From Mycobacteriales bacterium (lineage in GTDB: Bacteria > Actinomycetota > Actinomycetes > Mycobacteriales > SCTD01), in contig JAUJOY010000003.1 of assembly GCA_030447385.1 (NCBI GenBank), positions 227,092-282,899 on the forward strand: DNA of 55,808 nucleotides, in the 5' to 3' direction. Under the pieces are notes generated by a model, which was not told where the DNA came from, did no database searches, and saw only the letters and a program-made list of their open reading frames with translations. Every line of letters starts with the position of its first letter. Positions within the stretch are counted from its first letter, which is position 1. Below, piece after piece: positions 49,775-55,808 of this stretch. Both the position numbers and the translations under genes were made by a program.

Positions 49775-50500
49775 CTACCGGATGGCGCCGGCGCGCATGG
49801 CCATGGCGACCATCTCGGCCCGGTCCCCGGTCCCGAGCTTGCGGGCGATGCGGGCGAGGTGGCTCTTCACGGTCAGCGCCGACAGGCTCAACAGCTCGCC
49901 GACCTGCTTGTTGGACTGGCCGTCCGCGACCAGGCGCAGCACCTCGATCTCCCGCCCGGACAGCTCGCTCACCCCGGAGTCCGACGTGCCGTTGCGCAGG
50001 CCCAACGCCAGCAGTGACGAGACCGCCGGGTCCGCGTAGACCCCGCCGTCGAGGACCCGGCGCACGCCGTCCGAGACGACGCAGGACGCGGCCGACTTCA
50101 GCAGGTAGCCCTGCGCGCCCGCCACGAACGCGGCCCGGACGGAGTAGGGATCGTCCGCGGCCGACAGCACGACGAGGCGTTGCCACCCGGCTGCGCGCAG
50201 GTCGGTGAGCAGGTCGAGGCCGGAGCCGTCGGGCAGGCCCAGGTCGAGCACGCACAGGTCCCGCGGGCCGGAGGCCTTCGCCCGGGCCCGAGCCTCCCCT
50301 ACGCTCGCAGCCTCGACCACCTCGACGGCGCCCATGAGCCGCAGCCGCGCGACCATCGACTCCCGGACCAGGGGATGGTCGTCGACGACCATCGCGGTGA
50401 ACCCCAGCGACTCGGGGCTGCTCTGCGGGAGCGGGATCTCCAGGAGGGGGACCTGCTGCACCGGGAGAGTGTCGATGGGGCAGTGCAGGCTCGCTGTCAC
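49775..50500 (-). CDS. NarL/FixJ family response regulator
   Basis: The 241-residue regulator starts at GTG (MTASLHCPIDTLPVQQ), with a 34-residue N-terminal extension before the receiver (FTAMVVDDHPLVRESMV). Phosphoacceptor Asp86 lies in CVLDLGLPDGSG; K in YLLKSAA is the conserved lysine. The C-terminal LuxR helix-turn-helix is LSGREIEVLRLVADGQSNKQVGELL and TVKSHLARIARKLG. It is divergent from a membrane sensor plus histidine kinase pair that probably phosphorylates it; 246 bases separate the starts. Confidence 0.92.
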   Translation of the reverse strand: MTASLHCPIDTLPVQQVPLLEIPLPQSSPESLGFTAMVVDDHPLVRESMVARLRLMGAVEVVEAASVGEARARAKASGPRDLCVLDLGLPDGSGLDLLTDLRAAGWQRLVVLSAADDPYSVRAAFVAGAQGYLLKSAASCVVSDGVRRVLDGGVYADPAVSSLLALGLRNGTSDSGVSELSGREIEVLRLVADGQSNKQVGELLSLSALTVKSHLARIARKLGTGDRAEMVAMAMRAGAIR

Positions 50501-50658
50501 GTGTCCTCCGCCTCAGAGTTGGTCGGGTGGTGCAGGGCAGCGGCTGTCCCCGGTTCGCCGTCTGGGTGTTGCTTCGGCCGCCACCGGCTGCTCCTGAAGC
50601 GCCGGCAGCGGGTGGCCGCTGGTCCGTCCGGAGCAGCGCGCGACGTCGTACGCCCTAA

Positions 50659-50668
50659 CCCGATCGGG
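50659..50668. promoter_or_regulatory. CCCGATCGGG palindrome in the divergent regulator/kinase promoter region
   Basis: This perfect 10-bp palindrome lies in the 246-bp gap between the NarL regulator and the sensor operon, inside a slightly longer CGCCC...GGGCG inverted repeat (50,651-50,670). NarL-family regulators often bind imperfect palindromes, so it is a candidate site for the adjacent regulator. GC-rich chance is possible. Confidence 0.35.
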
Positions 50669-50709
50669 CGAACGGGTGCACGGACGCTCCACCCGCGCAC
50701 GTGCTCTGC

Positions 50710-50732
50710 CGAAGGGGCGAGCAGCCCCTTCG
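50710..50732. promoter_or_regulatory. 9-bp perfect inverted repeat just before the sensor gene ribosome-binding site
   Basis: CGAAGGGGC and GCCCCTTCG surround a 5-base loop, ending 14 bases before the GTG start at 50,747 and three bases before the GGAG. It could act as an operator for the divergent regulator, or as a leader hairpin near the ribosome-binding site. Confidence 0.5.
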
Positions 50733-50746
50733 ACCTGGAGTCGCCC

Positions 50747-52195
50747 GTGCCCGACGTCCGGCCCACGCTGCGTCGCCCGCCTGCGCAGCGCAGCCGCCAG
50801 CCGCTGCGGAACCCCGGACACGCGCTCCAGCGCGTCAGCGCGATGAGCCTCGCGGCCGCCGCCGGGGTGTGCGGGCTCACCGGCTGGGGACAGGTCGCGT
50901 TCTGGCCGGCCCTGCTGCTGGGCGCAGTCGTCGCGACGGCGGCGCTCGTGCAGGGCTTCCGACAGGCCGGACGGCAGCGGTGGGCCTTCCGCCTGATCGA
51001 GAGCGCCGTGGCTGTGGCCCTCTCGATCGCGACCGGCGCCTGGGTGGTGGCCGCGGTCGCTCTCGGCGTGCTCGCGGGCCAGGCGGCACACCACCAGCCG
51101 CGGCGAAAGCGCGTGTTCGACCTCGCCCAGCTCGTGCTGGCGACGGCGCTGGCCTCGGCGCTCGCCGGAGCACTGGGCGGGGGCACCGCCGCGGCCTGCG
51201 CCGGGATGGCGCTGTTCTGGCTGGTGCACGACGTCCTCGCCGCCCTCGCCGTCTCGCTGACCTCGCGGCGGCCCCTCCGGTCCCTGCTCCGCTCGGGGCG
51301 GTGGGTGTCCGCGCTGCACACCGCCGGCAGCTGCGCCGTCGGGCTGCTCGCCGCCCACCTCGTGGCGGAGGCTCCCTGGGGCCTGCTGGGGCTGGCTGTC
51401 CCCCTCGCGCTGCTGTGGTCGTCCTACGACAAGCAGACCCACCACGGTGCACAGGCCCGGCTGTTCGCCGAGCTGGCCCGCAGCTCGGACAGCGGGACGG
51501 GGCGCAGCGCCGACGTCTCGGCAAAGGTCGTCCTCACCGCCGCTGCGAGGCTGCTGGGCGGCGCCGACATCGAGCTGGTGCTGCTCGCGGCCGACGGCCC
51601 CGTGCGCTACGTCGGCGACGAGACCGGCGCCGTGCAGCGTCAGCGTGCCGGCCCCGACGTGTTCGACGAGCCGTGGGTGCTGCGCGCGCTGGGCGAGGCC
51701 GGGGTGGCCGCCGGACGCGAGGAGGCGCGGCCCTACGTCAGCGCCGTCCTCGGCACGCCGGGCAGCCCGCTGGCCGTGCTGCGGGCGCGGCGCGGACCCG
51801 GATCTCCCGCCTTCGACCGCAACGAGCTGCGGCGGACCAGGGTGCTCGTCGCCCAGGCCGGTGCCTGGCTGTCCGGAGCGGCGCCCGACGCCGCAGCGCT
51901 GTCGACGGGCGTCACCAGGTCGCGGTCCGGAGAGCCACCCGTCACGGCGCCGGCGCTCCTGGTGCTGCGCGAGTCCGCCGACCGGCTGGCACACCTCGCC
52001 CACGGCTCCGGCGGCGTGGACGACATCGTGGAGGAGCTGCACCTCGTGGAGCTGGCAGTCGTGTCCCTGCTGGGAGCTGTGGCCCTGGCCTCCGGCCCGG
52101 ATCTCGTCGAGGCCGCGGAGCCGGTGCGGCCCGCCGCTCCCGCAGCCCCGTCACGCGCGGGCGCCGACTGGACCACCACCGGCGTGCTGCCGTGA
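50747..52195 (+). CDS. polytopic membrane protein with cytoplasmic GAF-like domain (probable sensor partner)
   Basis: The 482-residue protein starts at GTG. After a basic Pro/Arg/Gln-rich 30-residue tail, it has about six or seven transmembrane helices to residue 225 (AMSLAAAAGVCGLTGW, WPALLLGAVVATAALVQGF and others, ending LLGLAVPLALLWSSYDKQ). A cytoplasmic part (about 235-390; AKVVLTAAARLLGGADIELVLL, SPLAVLRARRGPGSPAFDRNELRRTRVL) looks like a GAF domain. No H box or phosphatase motif is present. It overlaps the histidine kinase start (GTGA), so it probably supplies sensing to that kinase. The exact family is not recognised. Confidence 0.8.
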   Translation: MPDVRPTLRRPPAQRSRQPLRNPGHALQRVSAMSLAAAAGVCGLTGWGQVAFWPALLLGAVVATAALVQGFRQAGRQRWAFRLIESAVAVALSIATGAWVVAAVALGVLAGQAAHHQPRRKRVFDLAQLVLATALASALAGALGGGTAAACAGMALFWLVHDVLAALAVSLTSRRPLRSLLRSGRWVSALHTAGSCAVGLLAAHLVAEAPWGLLGLAVPLALLWSSYDKQTHHGAQARLFAELARSSDSGTGRSADVSAKVVLTAAARLLGGADIELVLLAADGPVRYVGDETGAVQRQRAGPDVFDEPWVLRALGEAGVAAGREEARPYVSAVLGTPGSPLAVLRARRGPGSPAFDRNELRRTRVLVAQAGAWLSGAAPDAAALSTGVTRSRSGEPPVTAPALLVLRESADRLAHLAHGSGGVDDIVEELHLVELAVVSLLGAVALASGPDLVEAAEPVRPAAPAAPSRAGADWTTTGVLP

Positions 52196-53331
52196 CACTG
52201 CCGGGTCCCGTCCTTCGCATCCGCGGGCGGAGCCGACGGCCGGTGCTGCCGATCGCCCTGTGCACAGCCCTGCTGTGCGCCGGAAGCGTGCTCGCCACCG
52301 CCGCCGGGACCGCGCTCGTCCTTGCCCACCTCGACCGGCTCGACAGCGCCGGCTCCCGCGCCCTCGCGACAGGCGTCGCGGCCGGCCTGCTGGTGGCGCT
52401 CGTCGCCGTCGCGGGCGCGCTGCGGCTGGCAGCCGCCGTACGCCTTCTGCACTCCGACATGGCCAGGCGTCTGCGCGAGCCCTCCGCACCGCCACTCGGC
52501 GGGCCCGGCGGGCAGACGGGGACGCTGCGCGCCGGCAGCGAGCTGGCCGAGCTCGCCCGCGTCCTCGACGCCCTGCACCTGCGGGTGCGCGTCGCGGACG
52601 AGCTGGGGGAGCGCCACCGCAGGGAGGCCGAGACCGCAGGCGCCGGCGTCTTCGGGCTGCTGTCCGGCCTCGTCGCGGCGGAGGAGGGTGCGCGCGGCCA
52701 GCTCGCCGCGGAGCTGCACGACACCGTGGCGCAGTCCCTCATGATCGCGCTCAGCCTGCTGCGCGACCGGCCCGGAACCCCGGAGGCCATCGCCTCGGTC
52801 GCCGAGCACGTGCAGGACGCCGAGGAGCAGGTACGGGCGGTGATGGCCCGCACGCGCCCGCCGGCGCTGCGCGACGGGGACCTCGCCACGGCGGTGAGCG
52901 CCCTGACGGAGGACATGCTGGCCCGCTACGCCCTCGTCGTGCAGATCTCCTGGCCGGCCACGGCCTGTCCGCTGCCCCTGGCCGCCGCCGTCACGCTCTA
53001 CCGGTTCTTCCAGGAGGCACTGCTCAACGTCGTCAAGCACGCCGACGTGGACCGGGCCGACCTGACCCTCACGGTGACGGCGGACGCGGTGCTCGCGGAG
53101 GTCCGGGACGAGGGGCCAGGGTTCGAGCCGGAGGCCGTGCGCCCGGAAGGCGGCCGTCACGTGGGCCTCGGGCTGCTCAGCGAGCGGGCGCGGCTGTCCG
53201 GCGGCTCGCTGCAGGTGAGCGCCACCGGCGGTGGCACGACGCTGCGGCTGGCGCTGCCGCGTACGGCTGCGGTCCCGCCGGAGGACCTGCCGGTGCTGCC
53301 GCGGCAGCGGGAGTCGGGGATCCTGCGCTAG
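52192..53331 (+). CDS. sensor histidine kinase, NarX/DesK-type (HisKA_3)
   Basis: The 379-residue kinase has two transmembrane helices (residues about 19-45 and 61-85), a HAMP-like linker, and a HisKA_3 domain with His176 in LAAELHDTVAQSL. The ATPase has FFQEALLNVVKHA (N box) and VRDEGPGF and GLGLLSERARLSGG (G boxes). It starts at GTG overlapping the GAF membrane protein. The extracellular loop is only about 16 residues, so sensing may depend on the upstream membrane protein. The divergent NarL regulator is the likely phosphorylation target. Its stop overlaps the convergent DUF3000 stop (CTAG). Confidence 0.9.
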   Translation: MTLPGPVLRIRGRSRRPVLPIALCTALLCAGSVLATAAGTALVLAHLDRLDSAGSRALATGVAAGLLVALVAVAGALRLAAAVRLLHSDMARRLREPSAPPLGGPGGQTGTLRAGSELAELARVLDALHLRVRVADELGERHRREAETAGAGVFGLLSGLVAAEEGARGQLAAELHDTVAQSLMIALSLLRDRPGTPEAIASVAEHVQDAEEQVRAVMARTRPPALRDGDLATAVSALTEDMLARYALVVQISWPATACPLPLAAAVTLYRFFQEALLNVVKHADVDRADLTLTVTADAVLAEVRDEGPGFEPEAVRPEGGRHVGLGLLSERARLSGGSLQVSATGGGTTLRLALPRTAAVPPEDLPVLPRQRESGILR

Positions 53332-53915
53332 CGGCTGCGGAAGGCGGCGACGCCCGGCGGCGGCAGTCCGGCAGTGGCGCTCAGCAGGTCGCACCAGGCC
53401 AGCAGGTGCACCCCGAGGTCGAGCCGGCCGTCCTCGTCCGGCAGTGGGGTCCACGACGCGCGCACCTCGACCTCACTGGCCTCCTGCGCGTCCTCGATCT
53501 GCCCGAACCGGCAGGACGCCGTCCGGGTCACGGTGCCGCCTGCTGCCGTGTGCCGGGCACCGCGGTCCGCGAGCGACTCGGTCAGCCAGCTCCAGCCCAC
53601 CTGCGCGAGCGAGGGGTCCGCGGCCATCTCGGCCTCCACGTCGGCGGACACGAAGGCGACGACGCGGGTTTCGCCGCGCCAGCCCTCCTGGCCGGCCGGG
53701 TCATGCAGGACGACGAAGCGGCCGCTGGCGATCTGCTCGTCGTCGCGGCAGACCTCCGCCGAGACCGCGACCGCGTACGGCGCCAGCCGTTTCGGCGCCG
53801 GCACCTCCTGCAGGTCGAGGTCCGGGCGCCCGGAGTCCGTGACCACAGCGCGCATCCCCGACACCGCGGCGCGGAACGGCTCGGGCAGCAGAGGCGGCTC
53901 CATCGGCAGTGTCAC
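53328..53915 (-). CDS. DUF3000 family protein
   Basis: The 195-residue protein matches DUF3000, an actinobacterial family usually near RNase D and hemE. It shows PEPFRAAVSGMRAVV, then LDLQEVPAPKRLAPYAVAVSAEV and ASGRFVVLHDPAGQEGWRGETRVVAFVSADVE, and a C-terminal LGVHLLAWCDLLSATAGLPPPGV. Function is unknown. It starts at GTG (VTLPMEPP); the ATG four codons later is an alternative. Its stop shares the CTAG with the kinase stop on the other strand. Confidence 0.9.
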   Translation of the reverse strand: MTLPMEPPLLPEPFRAAVSGMRAVVTDSGRPDLDLQEVPAPKRLAPYAVAVSAEVCRDDEQIASGRFVVLHDPAGQEGWRGETRVVAFVSADVEAEMAADPSLAQVGWSWLTESLADRGARHTAAGGTVTRTASCRFGQIEDAQEASEVEVRASWTPLPDEDGRLDLGVHLLAWCDLLSATAGLPPPGVAAFRSR

Positions 53916-54008
53916 GCCTCGGAACGTACGTGCCGTCGCGCCCTCCCTCGGCCAGCTGGGTCAGGGACGCGCCGGACCTCCCGGGCCGGGCCCACCTAGC
54001 GTTGCGGC

Positions 54009-54872
54009 GTGGCCGCGCTCACCGCACTCCTGGCGAGCCTGCTGTGGGGGACGGCGGACTTCCTGGGCGGGACGGCGGCGCGGCGGCTGCCGGTCGCCAG
54101 CGTCCTCGGCGTCAGCCAGCTGGTGGCCCTGCTCGGCCTCGTGCCGCTCGCCGCCGCGATCGGGGCGTTCGACGAGCCCCGGTCCTACGTCCTGCCGGGC
54201 CTTGCGGCCGGGCTCGCGGGCATGGGGGCGCTCGCGGCGTTCTACCGGGCACTGGCGGTGGGGACGATGGGTGTGGTCGCGCCGATCGCCGCGCTCGGGG
54301 TCGTCGTCCCGATCGCGCTCGGGCTGCTGGAGGGCGAGCGGCCCAGCGTCCTGCAGCTGCTCGGCATGCTCGTGGCCGTGGTGGGGGTGGTGCTGGCCAG
54401 CGGCCCCGAGCTGTCCGGGCGCGGGAAGGGCGGCGCGCTGCCGCTGCTGCTCGCCGGTGTCGCCGCGCTGGGGTTCGGCGCCGTTCTGGCGCTGGTCGCC
54501 GCAGGCAGCGGCGGCGAGACGGGAACCGCGGGCGCCGTCGTCATGGTGCTGCTGACGATGCGTCTGGCCAGCGTGCTGGTGCTCACGGGGCTGCTGCTGG
54601 TCTTCCTGCGCCGCCGCGGACCCGAGACCGGGGTACGCCGGCGCGACCTCCCGGTCCTGGTCGCCATCGGCACGTTCGACGTCGGCGCCAACGGTGCCTT
54701 CGCGGTGGCCTCGCAGTCGGACCTGGTCAGCGTGTCCGCGGTGCTCGCCTCCCTGTACCCGGTCGTGACCGTGCTGCTGGCCCGCCGCTTCCACGCCGAG
54801 CGGCTCGCCGGCGTGCAGCTCGTCGGCGTGGGGCTGGCCCTGGGCGGCGTGGTGGCCCTGGCCGGCGGCTGA
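54009..54872 (+). CDS. EamA family (DMT superfamily) transporter
   Basis: This 287-residue membrane protein starts at GTG with about ten transmembrane helices in two EamA repeats: LTALLASLLWGTADFLGGTAAR (TM1) and GTFDVGANGAFAVASQSDLVSVSAVLASLYPVVTVLLARRF (second repeat). It would export metabolites or amino acids; the substrate is unknown. It is divergent from DUF3000, 93 bases between the start codons, and precedes a lipoprotein gene by 37 bases. Confidence 0.9.
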   Translation: MAALTALLASLLWGTADFLGGTAARRLPVASVLGVSQLVALLGLVPLAAAIGAFDEPRSYVLPGLAAGLAGMGALAAFYRALAVGTMGVVAPIAALGVVVPIALGLLEGERPSVLQLLGMLVAVVGVVLASGPELSGRGKGGALPLLLAGVAALGFGAVLALVAAGSGGETGTAGAVVMVLLTMRLASVLVLTGLLLVFLRRRGPETGVRRRDLPVLVAIGTFDVGANGAFAVASQSDLVSVSAVLASLYPVVTVLLARRFHAERLAGVQLVGVGLALGGVVALAGG

Positions 54873-54909
54873 GGCCGTTGCCCTGACAGGGCGACGTCCC
54901 AAGAGGATC

Positions 54910-55566
54910 ATGGACGCCATGAACCGCTTCCCTGCCGTCCTGCTCTGCTCGGCGCTGCTGGCCGCCCTCGCCGGCTGCGGTGGCGTCGCCGACGACCCGG
55001 TGCTGACCGCGCCCTCGTCGTCGCCCACGACCGCCACCTCTTCGCCCTCGGCTTCCGCAGGTGCCTCGCCCTCCGCAACAGGCGCCCCGTCGGCAACAGG
55101 TGCCCCTGAGGCCTCGGCTCCCGCCTTCCCGGCCACCACCGCGGTGGACACCGAGGAGCCGACGGGCGGGCCCCTCAGCCTGGTCTCGGTGCGCGTGGCT
55201 CCACAGGAGGGCTACGACCGCGTGGTGTTCGAGCTCGGCGGCCAGGAGGCGGGCTCGCCGGGCTGGCGTGTCGAGTACACCGAGGATCCCGCGCAGGACG
55301 GCTCGGGCGATCGGGTCGAGGTGAAGGGACCGGAGACGCTCGCCGTGATCATCACGGGCGTCGGCTACCCGATGGACACCGGCGTGACGGAGGCGCGCGG
55401 CAAGCCGGCGCTGCCGGCCGGCCTCGCGGTGGTTCAGGACGTCGTCCTCGGCGCGACCTTCGAGGGGCAGTACCAGGCGTTCGTCGGAACCTCGCGCAAG
55501 GCGCCGTTCAGGGTCTTCCGGCTCGCCGATCCGGCGCGGGTGGTGATCGACGTCAGGTCGAGTTGA
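54910..55566 (+). CDS. AMIN-like domain lipoprotein
   Basis: This 218-residue protein has a signal peptide and a lipobox (LLAALAGCGG, lipidated Cys23), a Ser/Thr/Pro/Ala-rich tether of about 65 residues, then a beta-sandwich domain (LSLVSVRVAPQEGYDRVVFEL, then GWRVEYTEDPAQDGSGDRVEV, and the closing RKAPFRVFRLADPARVVIDV) of the AMIN-like type. Such domains bind cell-wall or envelope structures. I use the first ATG; a second ATG three codons later is as good, since AAGAGG is only 3 bases from the first and 12 from the second. Confidence 0.88.
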   Translation: MDAMNRFPAVLLCSALLAALAGCGGVADDPVLTAPSSSPTTATSSPSASAGASPSATGAPSATGAPEASAPAFPATTAVDTEEPTGGPLSLVSVRVAPQEGYDRVVFELGGQEAGSPGWRVEYTEDPAQDGSGDRVEVKGPETLAVIITGVGYPMDTGVTEARGKPALPAGLAVVQDVVLGATFEGQYQAFVGTSRKAPFRVFRLADPARVVIDVRSS

Positions 55567-55590
55567 CCCGCTGGCGGTCCCACCAGCGGC

Positions 55591-55788
55591 TCAGGCGGCA
55601 GCGAACTCCACGACGCGAATCTCCTCGGCGGCCTGGATCCCCACGACGATGGCGTGGCCGCACTCCACGCAGGCCAGGTCGAGGCAGTCGCCGCCGTGGT
55701 CGTCCTCGCAGGGCGGCATCTCGAAGGCGCGCTCGTCGGCGCAGCCGGCGCACCAGCGGGTGGCGTGCAGCACCCCCAGCGCTGACAT
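55591..55788 (-). CDS. small conserved zinc-ribbon-like protein
   Basis: The 65-residue protein starts MSALGVLHATRWCAGCADERAFEMPPC. The cysteines lie in a CxxC pair (residues 13 and 16) and a second pair CVECGHA, with further Cys in the CEDDHGGDC stretch, a layout that would bind zinc. I recognise it as a conserved actinobacterial short protein; its function is unknown. Its stop lies 24 bases from the lipoprotein stop on the other strand. An additional start could lie beyond the window. Confidence 0.78.
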   Translation of the reverse strand: MSALGVLHATRWCAGCADERAFEMPPCEDDHGGDCLDLACVECGHAIVVGIQAAEEIRVVEFAAA

Positions 55789-55808
55789 TCCCAGCGCCGA
55801 CGTCCCCA

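Noticed and set aside
1-55808. tRNA or rRNA genes, CRISPR arrays, insertion sequences, prophage genes
   Set aside because: No T-loop consensus with paired arms, no regularly spaced repeats, no transposase/integrase motifs were seen while reading both strands.

Overview
This is chromosomal DNA of a very GC-rich actinobacterium. The evidence is the strong GC bias at third codon positions, the many GTG starts, the frequent GTGA/ATGA start-stop overlaps, and families confined to or typical of Actinobacteria: DUF7455, DUF4193, DUF4235, DUF3710, DUF3159, DUF3000, glgM/glgC in divergent arrangement, and an actinobacterial-type lasso peptide cluster. The genus cannot be fixed from the sequence. I see no rRNA or tRNA gene, CRISPR array, transposase or phage module. 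The window is mostly core genome with one clear accessory island at about 41.2-46.1 kb.

Layout. 0.1-9.5 kb: a small DUF7455 protein, then acyl-CoA and redox metabolism (CoA transferase, FAD-dependent reductase, quinone oxidoreductase, lactate-2-monooxygenase-type flavoprotein, SDR and a pair of acyl-CoA dehydrogenases), with a secreted lytic transglycosylase among them. 9.6-13 kb: inositol monophosphatase and the divergent glycogen / maltose-1-phosphate genes glgM and glgC. 13-16.2 kb: a divergent alpha/beta hydrolase and acyl-CoA dehydrogenase-TetR pair, with two perfect copies of the same 15-bp palindrome in the shared promoter region. 16.6-22.7 kb: small conserved actinobacterial genes, an SCP2-hydrolase fusion, and the dut-DUF3710-OB fold-DUF3159 string. 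22.7-27.3 kb: two TrkA/RCK proteins divergent from a KimA-like APC transporter (probable potassium homeostasis), followed by RNA methyltransferases. 28-31 kb: NfeD and SPFH membrane proteins, then a fusion of an MSMEG_6728-like (T4 endonuclease V-like) domain to what reads as a catalytically dead RecQ helicase. 31-36 kb: a LOV-GAF-SpoIIE phosphatase (probable blue-light sensor) behind a diacylglycerol kinase-family gene, and a divergent TetR-glpD operon. 36.3-41.1 kb: dxs, an unknown conserved gene, and an OmpR/EnvZ-type two-component system.

41.2-46.1 kb: a complete lasso peptide cluster on the minus strand in the order transporter (D), precursor (A), cyclase (C), RRE (B1), leader peptidase (B2). 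The 37-codon precursor has the actinobacterial leader pattern and a predicted 17-residue core beginning with Leu, with Glu8 as ring-closing residue. A perfect 15-bp hairpin lies between the precursor and its enzymes. Base composition is visibly less GC-rich than the flanks, which suggests acquisition.

46.2-55.8 kb: an LVIVD-repeat surface protein with an LAPTG sorting signal, a GNAT acetyltransferase, ribonuclease D, a NarL-type regulator divergent from a membrane sensor and NarX-like kinase, DUF3000, an EamA transporter, an AMIN-like lipoprotein and a small zinc-ribbon protein.

The most unusual items are the degenerate RecQ fusion, the lasso peptide with its intercistronic hairpin, the LOV-coupled phosphatase, the paired TetR operators, the SCP2-hydrolase fusion, and the lytic transglycosylase with an extra extracytoplasmic domain.
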